From an uncultured Coriobacteriales bacterium (GTDB lineage Bacteria; Actinomycetota; Coriobacteriia; Coriobacteriales; Eggerthellaceae), in assembly GCA_946892075.1 (NCBI GenBank), contig CAMPNZ010000027.1, positions 1 to 19,865 on the forward strand: a stretch of 19,865 nucleotides of DNA, written 5' to 3'. Position 1 is the stretch's first letter, and each line of letters opens with the position of its first letter. Position numbers and translations under genes: made by a program. The notes under the pieces were generated by a model. It saw only the letters and a program-made list of their open reading frames with translations. It made no database searches and was not told where the DNA came from. Of the stretch, positions 1-9,745 are shown piece after piece.

Positions 1-175
1 CCTCTGTACTGAGGCAACGATGAAAAAAATTTATGATACAACTGCGGAATTATGGTGTACAAGCACTATCTAAAAAGAAACGAACCAGAAAGTATGATGT
101 AGCTGCAACATGCCCATTAATGCACACAAAATATACACAAACCCTACCATTTACGTACAATCAATCAGACGAACC
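1..175. other. AT-rich intergenic start of window
   Basis: No coding sequence is supported here and no RNA gene or terminator was recognised. The stretch is AT-rich with short A runs and precedes the promoter of the giant adhesin gene. Together with the promoter and leader described separately, positions 1-335 hold no gene. Confidence 0.6.
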
Positions 176-204
176 TTTACCCCCCCCCACCCTTAATTTA
201 TACT
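176..204 (+). promoter_or_regulatory. Predicted sigma-70-type promoter of the giant adhesin gene, with poly-C in the spacer
   Basis: A -35-like TTTACC (176-181) and a -10-like TATACT (199-204) are separated by exactly 17 bases, the optimal spacing. The spacer contains most of a run of nine C. Transcription would start near 211, giving a leader of about 125 nt before the ATG at 336. The hexamers match consensus at 4 of 6 and 5 of 6 positions. This is a prediction from sequence only. Confidence 0.55.
180..188 (+). repeat. Homopolymeric C tract (9 C) between -35 and -10
   Basis: Nine consecutive C span the end of the predicted -35 hexamer and the first half of the spacer. Runs of this length slip during replication. 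Each gain or loss of a C would change the -35/-10 distance from 17 bp, which is a known way to tune or switch promoters of surface-structure genes (for example Bordetella fim and Neisseria porA/opc). With nine C the spacing is optimal. Confidence 0.7.
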
Positions 205-272
205 TGTTATAAGGGATATTGGCTAAATTATTACTATTTTATGTCATAGATTTATGCTGGTAGAGATAACGT

Positions 273-296
273 TATATTCTAACTAGTTGGAATATA
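273..296. promoter_or_regulatory. 24-bp near-perfect palindrome in adhesin leader, candidate operator
   Basis: The two 12-base arms are complementary at 11 of 12 positions; the only mismatch is T280 against G289. There is no loop, since the centre is CT|AG, so a binding site for a dimeric DNA-binding regulator is more likely than an RNA hairpin. It lies in the predicted leader about 40 bp before the start codon and downstream of the predicted transcription start, where a bound repressor could block elongation. The regulator is unknown. Confidence 0.45.
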
Positions 297-335
297 TATA
301 CGCACACACAGGAAGACAAAAGAAGAGGGCGCTTT

Positions 336-3300
336 ATGAAATCGAGCAACACATCGAAGAACACGCAACACAATAAACATACGTTGGCACATCAGGCTGC
401 ATCACACGCTTCAACAAGCAAGCATACCAATAAACTATTACAAGTAGGTGCTATGTCGGCGCTTCTTTCCGTAAGTTGCATTGCTGCACAACATACATCT
501 GCAGCGGTAGCAGACGAACCGTCATCACCATCATCTGCTATCAATCATACAAACCAACGAAAACAGTTCTTCATCGAAGAATACCAGTGCTTCTACGCGC
601 CACAATTCCGCACAAGCAACCACATCAACACTAGAAAACACGCCGAACACATTACAAACTAACGAACAGAACAACGCGGCAGCTATGCCTTTTATGATGC
701 TTGCACGGTCGATCGATGCAAATACCGCTCGTAGCCTTGATCGCTCAAGCGCGGATGATGGATGGGGCAAAAACAAACAAGCGTGGCTGGTAGAGCCTAA
801 TATTTTGGAATTCCAGCGCTATCGTGCCGTAAACAGCAACGGAAGCATTATGCCTGCTGGCGCTGATGGCGTAGGCGATTGGAATACCACTACGAAAAAG
901 TCAGATATGTACGCGCATATCAAAACGGAAAATAATGGCGACAGATACCTTGTATTCGATGTATTTTTCAATAACGATGCAAAAAGCATGCTGAAAAGTT
1001 CAACGCAGCAGCAATATACGTGGCAAATACCGTGGGCAGTAGCCGACCTAGACAATGGCGCTTATAAAGGGGATACCCTGCGTAATTTGTCGATAGAAGC
1101 ATATACGAGCAATGCCGATTCAGCATCCAACGCAGTACTCTCCCGCGACTTTGAGCGCTTTTCGCGCGACAACAAAAATTCAAAAACGGGCATCGCTCCC
1201 CTTGTCAACGACCAAAATTGGGGAAACAGATCTGTTTTATATAAGTACGACTTAGGCGCGCGCGTGGGCGGCAGTCGCGCGCAAGATCTTAAAACGCTTT
1301 TCCATAAGAATGCAGGCGATGGCGTATTGAACAATGCTACTGAAATGCCTGCGCCATACAGCAATTATAGCTATGGCATAGGAGTACGCACCACGGCCGT
1401 TGATAGAGCATTCCACTTGCACTGCGAAGTAAAGCTGCGTAAAGATGCAACGATTGCCGACATTCAAGATGCATACACCTGGGCAAATACATCATCGTAT
1501 GGCCCAAAGACCAATTCGGCGTATACGTTTGTGTCGGGGCGTGAAAAGGGTGGCTCTGAAAACAATTTGCCACGTGTAATAAGCGATAAAGAAGCTCCAA
1601 AACTATACTTCAACGGAAAAGAACTTACCGACACGCAAACGATAGACGTATACCAAGGCGATAACCCCTCCATGGAGTTTGGCGCATCGGATAACAGCGG
1701 CTCCATTACCAGTTTGCATGTAAGCGGCCTGCCTCAGAATAAAGGCATCGACGATAACACAAAGCATGCAGCCTCAAAGGAGAAACCTTATACAACCAGC
1801 TTAAACGATGTTGTATTCAGCAACGAAAAAGACGGCAAGCCTAAGGAAAGCGTGTATGACGTTGTTGTAAGCGCCACCGATGCATCGGGCAACAAAACCG
1901 AAAAAACAATTCGCTACAACTTAAAAAATTTGAATCACAAATATGCAGCGCCAACAGGGTCAAAGCTTACAGTACCTTGGGGACACACGTTGACCGATGA
2001 TGAAATTCTTAAAAAAGTAAGCGGTATCGATGCTCAAGCACATGCAAAAGTGAGCGTCCTTCCAAAACCGCCAGCAACAAATCCACCCAAGCAACGCTTT
2101 AGGAAGAAAGACGAGCTGCAAGTAGAAAACGCAACCGTTAAAGTAGTATATCCTGACCAATCGTTTCATTTAGTACTAGTTCCTGTATCAGTAAAAAAAC
2201 CACTTGCGCTTAAACACCGACTCACGTCATCTAATATCCAGAAAGATATTATTGTTGGCGACGCACTTCCTCCACTAAACACCTTAGTAACCGTTAAAGA
2301 TAATGCAGATGGGAAGAACACGCCGACCTTTACATGGAAAACAACGCCTACCACGAACCACGTTGGACAATCGTCGCATAGCTTTACTGCTACCTATGCT
2401 GATGGAAGCACGAATCCAGGCACAGCAACATTAAACGTAAAACCAAAAGCTCCTACCATTACCAGCAACTTAACTGGTAAAGCTGGGGTTAAAAACATAA
2501 AAGTGCAGGTTGATGTACATGATGGCATGACCCTCGAAGGTCCAAACAAGGCTACGGTTACCCTCTATGATGAACACGGGACCAAACTTGGTGAAACGTC
2601 CACGATTAACGGTACCACTGCCACTATTACGGTAGCAAACGGTGTTCCAGCAGGAAAAATACATGCCGTTACCACGTTTCATCATGACGATGGGCCTAAA
2701 CTAAGCTACGATTTAACGTCTAATCCAGGTCCTGACAGTGTTGCTACGAAAGACACAAATCCGCCAACACTTACTACCGACAAAGAGACCTATGACGTTG
2801 AAGTAGGAAAAGATCTTACCATCAAACTTACTGCGCAAGATGATACAAAAGTCGATGATATCAATACTGCGGACACAATTTTTTCGCCTGCTCCAAACGG
2901 ATTTGGCCTCAGCCCTATGAATCCAAACGATTTGCAGCGCGTTGTATCGAAAAAAGGTGCAAACAATACCGACACCAAACAAGAATTAACACTTACGATA
3001 ACGGGCATACAAGCTAAAGAAGTAGGTAAGCATACTCTTACGTTTAGCACAACTGATGCTGCAGGGCATCCGGCAACAAAAAGCATTACCGTAAACGTCA
3101 AACAGCTCTATGAGCTAACACCAACAACACTAACCGTACCACTTGGCCAAAAGCTCGATGATGCTTTGGCAAAGAAGATTTTCGAACATAATCCTAACAT
3201 TCCAGCTAATGTAAGTTTCAAATGGATAGAAAATAATACGCCTGACACGTCGCAAGCAGGGAATGAAAAGCCTGGTAAAGTGCGTGTTACACTTCCCGAT

Positions 3301-6300
3301 AACACCACAAAAGACATTGATGTTAAAGTAACGGTTGTTGATAATGAAAAACCAACTATCAAAGTATTTACCAAAGACGCGCATGGCTCTTATACAAAAG
3401 AAGTAACACCAGGCGCTGATGGAAAAATTACCATTGATACGTATCATGGCGAAACCTACGATTTGCGTGTTGTTGCTATTGATAATAGCAACAAGGTAAC
3501 AAACCTTGCAATTAACTCACTGCTAAGCAGCATGAACTTTGAGAAATTCAACAATAAGCCTGGCAGCGGCTCTAAAGCCGATCCTCGCGCGATGCATATT
3601 TCAGGGCCTGTTCCAAACGATACGAAGCCTGGAGATTATAACCGTACGCTCAGTGCACAAGACGCTTCAGGCAACACAACAAAGCTACCGCTGAAATTTG
3701 TTGTTCATACGCAAGCTGACAAGTATGGAAAGAATGCGCAAGGGCAGCCTATCGTCTACCAAATGTCGAATAAGACACATCCAAGCGCAGCTGATGCCAT
3801 TCAACCACAAGGAAATGATTTTCCTCAAGGCACCACATACACATGGCTTACTGAGCCAAAATGGAATACACCAAGTGAAAATACTCCTGCAACAGTGCGT
3901 GCAACATTGCCTGATGGCTCTACCAAAGACATTACAACAACCGTTACCGTAAAAGACGATGTAGCCCCTGAGTTTGAAAAACCAACTGTACCGACGGAGC
4001 AGTTCAACAATGAAAATTACTACGTCTATAAAGTAAAATTAGGGCAAAAATTTGATATTACTATCAAAGCAAGCGACAACACGGGTACATTAGAAAGTGC
4101 CGTACTGAAGGATAATGCAGTTCCAGGTGTAACTTCAACGAGTATTGTTGAAAATAAAGACAATAACTCAAAAGCACAACCAGCTGTTATTCATATTAAA
4201 GGAAAGGCAGCGCACGAAGAATCAACCAGTGCTCAGCAATGGAGTCGCATTCTTGTTGTGAAAGATAAAGCTGGCAATAAAGCTGAGCTTCCTATTCGTA
4301 TTGCCGTGTACACCGATGCAGATGAATATCCTGCAGCCGTTACCCATATTACAAAGCCGCACGACCATGCTGTTACACTACCCGAGGTGCAGGACGCCAT
4401 AAGCACTAGCTATCCGACAAACGACCCTGCTAAAAAGCCAAAGATCACCTTGGAAAACGGAGAAACACTCCCCGACGGACAAACAAGTGGAGAGTTTAGT
4501 GTAAAAGCAAAAGTTACGTATCCTGATGGTTCAACGAACACGGTTAAAGTGCCTATCACCATTGGTAACGCTAATAATGAATATGAACCTGTTGGTAATA
4601 CTATTACGCTTCCGTACGGATCAAGTGATGATGATATTAAGAACCATATAACAGGCACCGGCACTGGTAATGGCATAACGTGGAAAAATAATAAAAAACC
4701 AACTAGCCCAACGAAGATTAGCATTGCTGAGGGAAGCAAAATACCTCATGGTAAACAGACAGGCACCTATACCGTACAAGTTAAAGTGACCTATGATGAT
4801 AACTCGTACGATATTGTTAATGTGACGATTAAAATCGATAAGTCTGAAAGCGAGAAATATACGCCACACGGTAATACCATTACGCGCGCATTCACGACAA
4901 CGCCAGCAACGGACGCTATAAAAACGCAGATTACAGGCATAGGAAATGACAAGGGTGTACGCTTTACTAGCGTACAAAACCCAACAAACGCAACGGTAAG
5001 TATTGACAATCCCGCAGCTATACCTGATGGCACGCAAGCAGGAACGTTTACTATTCCTGTTACTATTACCTACGGTGATGGTTCTCAAAATCATACGAAC
5101 GTAACACTCACCGTAAGCGATCCACAAAAGAAAACGTATCCACCAACAGGTGGAACGATTGAACTGCCATACGGACACACAATAGAAAAGGACGATATTA
5201 CTAAGAAAGTAACACTGCCTAACACTATTCCAAGCGACATAAAAGACAATGTTACTATCACGCTTGAGAACCCCTCAACGCTGCTCCCTGATGGAACACA
5301 CCCTGGCAGCACCACTATACCCGTAAACGTCAAATATCCTGATGGTTCAGAAAAAAAAGTACAAGTAACAGTTACAACGCTGGATAGCGATGCTACTACT
5401 TATAAGCCAAGCGCACAGCCCCTGAAAATACATCGCCGCGATAAGCTGAACACGGAAGCTATTATTAAGCAAGTACAAACCTCAACAGTAGACAATAAAC
5501 CAGATCCTCAAAGAACGAACGTTGAGCTTGCACAAGGCGTGAACGTTCCACAAACAAACACAACAGGAACATTTCCTGTGAATGTTGTTGTGACGTATCC
5601 TGATGGTTCAAAGGCAAAGCTAACGGTGCCTGTGGAAATCACTGATACCGACAAAGATATATATACGCCTACTGCGCAAGGAATTACTCAGCCATTTGGT
5701 AAAAAACCAAGCAATGACGACATCACGAATGCAGTAACTATTCCGAACTTTACAGGAGATACTACTAAGCTTAAGAAAACTATCAAGTCGGTCGAAACTA
5801 TCCCTGATGGCAGTGAAGTAGGCACGCACAATGTTGTTGTAGAGGTGCAATACCCTGATGGCACAATAGAATATGTATCTGTTCCCGTTACAACATTGCA
5901 AAAAGATTCTGATACGTACACTCCATCTGCGGAAAAGCTCGAAAAGAAACATGGAGAAGAGCCCAGCGGTAAAGAAATCATAGGCAAAGTAACAGTACCT
6001 AACTTCCCGAACGATGCTGCTAAAAAACCAACGTTTACCATTGCTGATAATGACAAAAAGAAAATCCCTAATGGTACACAAGCGGGCACCTTTAACGTAC
6101 CGGTCACTGTTACCTATCCTGATGGTACAAGCGAAACGATTGATGTTCCTGTAAGCATTGCCGACTCGCAAGCAAATATCTATCAACCACACACAGAGCA
6201 CCTTACCAGCACATTTGGCACAAAACCAAGCAATGACGACATCACGAATGCAGTAACTATTCCGAACTTTACAGGAGATACTGCTAAGCTTACGAAAACT

Positions 6301-9234
6301 ATCAAACCGGGCGAAACTATCCCTGATGGCAAGCAAGCGGGTGACTTTAGTGTGCCGGTAACTGTTACGTATCCTGATGGCTCAAGCGAAGTGGTTGATG
6401 TTCCTATAACGGTAAGCACACCACAAGCAACAACAACCAGCATAACGCTACCAAAAGGCGCAACGCCACATGCAAAAGATGGCATAACAAATAGCAACGC
6501 ATTTCCCGATGGTACAACGTTTACGTGGAAAGATCCCGCTCCTGACACTAATACACCAGGTAAAACACAAGGTACCGTTGTTATTACTCTCCCTGCACCC
6601 AATGATACTGCAACGCCTACAACCGTAGAAGCGCAGGTAGATATTATCGTTGTTGATGGATCGAGCAAACCGCTCACGATTATGCAAGGATCGCCGTTGC
6701 CCGATGCGAAAAACGCAGTTGTAACAACGGACGATCATGGAAACAACAAGTATCCTGCTAACACAACGTTTACATGGAAGCCTGATCAAACGCCTTCTAC
6801 CGATACCGTAGGAGATAGCCAAGGCACGGTTGTTGTTACGATTCCAGGGCAAGATCCGCTCGAAGTACCCGTTACCCTACACATAACCGCAAGACCGCAG
6901 GCGCACAACGGTAATGCATTTGTTGGCGATACTCCCGATGCTAAAGACAGTATCGAAGGCTCAGGTGATACTACCCTCTTCCCTGATGGTACAACATTTA
7001 CCTGGAAAGGAAATGCGCCCGATACGCAATCGACAGGCCCAAAGAACGGCACCGTAACAGTACAAATACCAGGTAAAGACGCAGTTGATGTTCCCGTTAC
7101 TATAACCGTGTTCGAAAAACCCGAAAGCGTAAGTACAACGGTATTGCAATATAGTCAACCAAATCCTGCCGACAATATTAAAGGTAGCGCAAGCAAACAG
7201 AAATATCCCGAAGGAACAGAATTCACGTGGGGCACTACCGCACAAGGTACGTCACAACAACCTAATACTTCAAAGCTTGGCAAACAAGATGTTTCGGTAG
7301 TTGTTAGCATGCCAGGAGCAAAACCGCAAACGGTAAAAACTACGGTTACCGTAGTGGAAAATCCGGTTGCACAGGACACGCGTATTGCGCAAAGCACTGA
7401 TAACACCAAGGTTCCTGATGCTAAGAACAGTATCGGCAATGCCAACAAACTCCCCGAAGGGTCGACTTTTGGGTGGGTTAAAAAGCCAGACCTTACGCGA
7501 CCTGATAATCAGGATTGCAAAGTGAGCGTAACAATTCCTGGCATGACTACTACGCCAATTGTAGTTGACGTAAACGTGTGTGTTGTGCCTACGCCGATTC
7601 CCAAACCACACAATGTTGCAAAAGATAGCACGCCATCCGCAAAAGACAGCATCAAGAATGCTGATAAATACCCTGATGGCACAACGTTTGAATGGAAGCC
7701 GAAAGCAGACGGCGGAAAAGATGCGCCCGATACCTCGAAAACAGGAGATGCGACGGGTACTGTTGTTGTAAGCGTTCCTGGTACAACGCCGCTTGAACAG
7801 GAAGTAACTGTCCATGTGACCGTTCAAAACACGCCATTGATTGCTGAAGCGAATAGCGCTAATTCTCAAAAATCGAAAGACAAAACAACTATCAGCGGAA
7901 CGGCTACTCCTAACGCAACAATTACCATCAATGACGAACAAGGAAAACCCATTACAAATGCAGATGGAACTCCAGTACGTGTAACGGTCGACGCAAACGG
8001 CACATTTAGCACTGACATTCCGAAACAAAACCCTAATACAAAACTGAAGTTGATTCCGCATCAAAATAATAAAGAGGGCAGCGCGTACGACGTAACCGTT
8101 ATTGAGAAGCCAAATTCTCCGGCAGTAAGCGCAACACAGGATGGCGGCGTAAACGTTACACCTCCGAAGGGTGTTGACCACGTCAATATTGATATTAGCG
8201 TAACGCCTGATCCACTGAATGGACCCGAAAGGCCTACCCGCACTATTTGCGTGCATAAAAACAACCAAGGAGAATGGGAAATTAACGGAGATGCGCCTGA
8301 TGGCGTTGTTGTTGATAAAACAACCGGAGAAGTTACCATTCCCTCGTATGCTGTAAAGGACGGAAGCCCGGTAACAGCAATAGCAAAAGATAAGAACAAT
8401 ACACCATCTGATCCTGCACGCGCAATAGCTGGTTATGCAACGCCGCAAATTATAAAACATGCTTTAGGGAACAACGTTACACCAGGTAAAACAGTTATCG
8501 TAGGCCAACTCGACATTCCAGGCGCATATGTTATCGTAACCGATGCAAAAGGAAATCGTTTGGGCGACATCGTGCCATCAGACAAAAAGACGGGCGCGTT
8601 TATGATCACTATTGATGCGCAAGAACCAGGCACTACGTTACTGTTAACGCCTTTTAATGGTGAAATGCAGCATAATATGATTGTGAATGGCAAAGTGGGC
8701 GATCTTGTGGAAGTAACGCTTCCTAACAAGCCTGTAAGTACAAACAATGGTTACCTTGATCCGAACGATCCGTCGCTGAATACTCCTCCAAGCGGTAATG
8801 GAGCGGGTGCGACGGGTAGCACTAACGGCACTAATGCCGCACAAGGTGGCAACGCCGCACAAGGCACGCAGCCAGGAAACACAAACCAAGCAAACACATC
8901 GAACAATGATGTCAACAGCGGTAAAGCTAACGACAATGCTGGCGGTGCAAACGGCGAAAATGCAGACAATAGCACATTGGTAGCCAAGAACAACGCTGCT
9001 AATCATACGAATGAAGCAGGAACGCTGGCGAACTCTGACACGCAAGCGCCGACAACGGATGCAACAGCGCAACATGCGCCGCGCATACATGGCAAACACG
9101 CTCAAGCATCTCTTGCTAAAACGGGCGATTCAAGCATACTAGCTGCTATCGCAGGCGTTGTAGGTATAGTGAGTGGAGGCGTCCTTATGCGTATGCGTCC
9201 TCGAAAGAAGCGCGGGCGCCACGCACAGCAATAA
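336..9234 (+). CDS. Giant LAKTG-anchored Rib-repeat adhesin, frame broken after the signal peptide
   Basis: Likely a sortase-anchored surface fibril or adhesin. The start at 336 follows GAAGAGGG at 322-329. Residues 1-59 form a signal peptide with a long polar n-region, a hydrophobic core at about 34-51 and an AVA|D cleavage site. The signal frame stops at 660-662; the mature frame is open from 511 through 9234. The span is 8,899 nt, one base over a multiple of three, so removing one base near 540-565 gives about 2,965 residues. The mature part has an N-terminal domain (to about 1580), mixed Ig-like domains with DxSG/DASGN motifs (1580-4320), eight Rib-like repeats, six 75-residue repeats, further Ig-like domains (7840-8740), a Gly/Asn/Ala-rich stalk (8740-9105) and an LAKTG anchor. 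The long intact mature frame argues against an old pseudogene. Ligand unknown. Confidence 0.8.
540..565 (+). other. Likely position of the one-base frame break in the adhesin gene
   Basis: The upstream frame is Ser/Pro-rich (DEPSSPSSAIN) up to about 550; the other frame becomes credible, rich in Asn, Ser and Thr (TNENSSSSKNTSAST), from about 553. Outside this interval one or other frame loses surface-protein composition. One extra base is present; candidates include the CC of AAACCAAC or the AAAA of CGAAAACA. There is no long homopolymer here, so sequencing error, true mutation or some other switch remain open. Confidence 0.6.
5693..5811 (+). repeat. Direct repeat copy 1 inside the Rib region (119 bp)
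   Basis: Nearly identical to 6212-6330, at a distance of exactly 519 bp. Both encode KPSNDDITNAVTIPNFTGDT followed by a related stretch. The other Rib units differ far more, so this pair looks recently copied or homogenised. Confidence 0.85.
6212..6330 (+). repeat. Direct repeat copy 2 inside the Rib region (119 bp)
   Basis: Second copy of 5693-5811 with only a few base differences. Since 519 bp is 173 codons, recombination between the copies would remove or add about two Rib units without changing frame. Confidence 0.85.
6421..7850 (+). repeat. Six shorter PDGTTFTWK-type protein repeats in the adhesin
   Basis: Six units of about 75 residues carry a PDGTTF-x-WK-like motif near 6505, 6755, 6985, 7205, 7455 and 7670, each followed by a PDT turn, a GTVVV strand, PGxxP and a VPVT-like strand. 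Related single units occur earlier, near 2325, 3205 and 3830. The family resembles short Rib-like or Ig-like stalk modules; a Pfam match cannot be assigned by eye. Confidence 0.6.
9112..9234 (+). other. Sortase cell-wall sorting signal (LAKTG, membrane helix, basic tail)
   Basis: LAKTG is at 9112-9126, followed by GDSS, a hydrophobic segment (ILAAIAGVVGIVSGGVLM) and a strongly basic tail rich in Arg and Lys ending at the stop. LAxTG-type signals are recognised by actinobacterial class E sortases and are common on coriobacterial surface proteins. No sortase gene lies in the window. Confidence 0.9.
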
Positions 9235-9289
9235 ACGCCTTTGCAAAACGCTGTGACCTGCGAAACGCGTATTGTTTCAGCACAGCACT

Positions 9290-9331
9290 GCACGTAAATG
9301 CAGCAAAGTGCGAACAGCAAGAAAAAAGCGC
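9290..9331 (+). repeat. 3' element, copy 1, after the adhesin gene
   Basis: A 42-bp sequence beginning GCACGTAAATGCAGCAAAG, 55 bp after the adhesin stop. It recurs at 12392-12432 after the second surface-protein gene with one substitution and one A fewer in the A run. In both places a strong hairpin follows directly, but with different arm sequences. Confidence 0.8.
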
Positions 9332-9353
9332 CCGGGGAATTATTCCTCGGGCG
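9329..9353. terminator. Stable GC-rich hairpin after the adhesin gene
   Basis: Eleven pairs (CGCCCGGGGAA against TTCCTCGGGCG, one G-T wobble) close a TTA loop. No T run follows on the plus strand. An A run precedes it, so it would fit a minus-strand terminator better, yet no minus-strand gene is seen here. It could instead be a 3'-end stabilising structure of the adhesin mRNA. Confidence 0.55.
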
Positions 9354-9400
9354 TATCGCTAAGCGCGGAAACATAGTGCAAATATGAAACACTACAAGAA

Positions 9401-9438
9401 GCTACAAGAAGTACAACTCCTTCTTGTAGCTTTTCTTT
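9401..9438 (+). terminator. Rho-independent terminator of the adhesin gene
   Basis: GCTACAAGAAG (9401-9411) pairs perfectly with the complementary arm 9420-9430 around an 8-base loop, and is followed by TTTTCTTT. It lies about 170 bp after the adhesin stop codon, downstream of the shared 3' element. Confidence 0.8.
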
Positions 9439-9689
9439 ATGAACACTTTATTGAGTACGGAAGTAAAAAATAACATGGGCTATTACACGTAGCAATCACA
9501 CGCAGCAATATAACCCATGAATACTTATATGTTCTCAAACCTGATGGCGCATAATGAACACATTTAATTGTCAGAGTTAGAAGAAGCTACCTCATTCGTA
9601 CCCGTAATGACAAACGCTTTACACGTTACGTTCATAATGCTCGCATACACTGAGAACATACACAATGCGTGCAACGCGCCCAATGTATG
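9439..9689. other. Intergenic region without recognised features
   Basis: AT-rich sequence between the adhesin terminator and the promoter of the second surface gene. No supported ORF, RNA gene or long repeat was seen. It separates the two surface genes into independent transcription units. Confidence 0.5.
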
Positions 9690-9717
9690 TTGAGGCTCCA
9701 TGCGTTTCTGATACAAT
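9690..9717 (+). promoter_or_regulatory. Predicted promoter of the LRR/CWB2 protein gene
   Basis: TTGAGG (9690-9695) and TACAAT (9712-9717) are separated by 16 bp. A 10-bp palindrome CAATATATTG (9714-9723) overlaps the -10 and the likely start. The leader would be only about 22 nt, ending in the AAAGGA ribosome-binding site at 9735-9740. Confidence 0.55.
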
Positions 9718-9745
9718 ATATTGCAAACAATATGAAAGGAATAGT

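Larger units (their letters stand above)
4321..6420 (+). repeat. Eight Rib/alpha-like protein repeats in the adhesin
   Basis: Eight units of about 82-93 residues begin near 4325, 4578, 4855, 5135, 5397, 5660, 5915 and 6178. Each opens with a Y-x-P-like motif, carries a central IPDGxxxGT-type turn and most close with YPDGS or YPDGT followed by a V-x-VPVT strand. This matches the Rib domain pattern of streptococcal Rib/alpha surface proteins, which form rigid rods. Most units have diverged, except the two containing the 119-bp direct repeat. Confidence 0.75.

Noticed and set aside
685..705. ATG at 685 as the start of a stand-alone adhesin of 2,849 residues
   Set aside because: The same frame encodes plausible Ser/Asn/Thr-rich mature sequence upstream of 685, there is no ribosome-binding site just before it, and a surface protein with a sorting signal needs a signal peptide.
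5351..5358. Run of eight A in the adhesin coding sequence as another phase switch
   Set aside because: The frame is intact across it and it encodes ordinary Lys codons (EKK). Slippage is possible but nothing in the sequence marks it as a switch.
4321..7850. Regular repeats considered as a CRISPR array
   Set aside because: The repeats are protein-level, 75-90 codons long, diverged in DNA and within one long open frame; there are no short identical repeats with unique spacers.
7270..8460. 396-residue open frame on the minus strand opposite the adhesin (and smaller ones at 4621-5178 and 5620-6336)
   Set aside because: Composition is dominated by Cys, Arg, Ile, Phe and Tyr, with no family motif and no ribosome-binding site; they are shadows of the repetitive, stop-poor adhesin sequence.
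9439..9689. Possible small RNA or riboswitch before the second surface gene
   Set aside because: No conserved-looking stem, terminator or start signal was found beyond short imperfect pairings.
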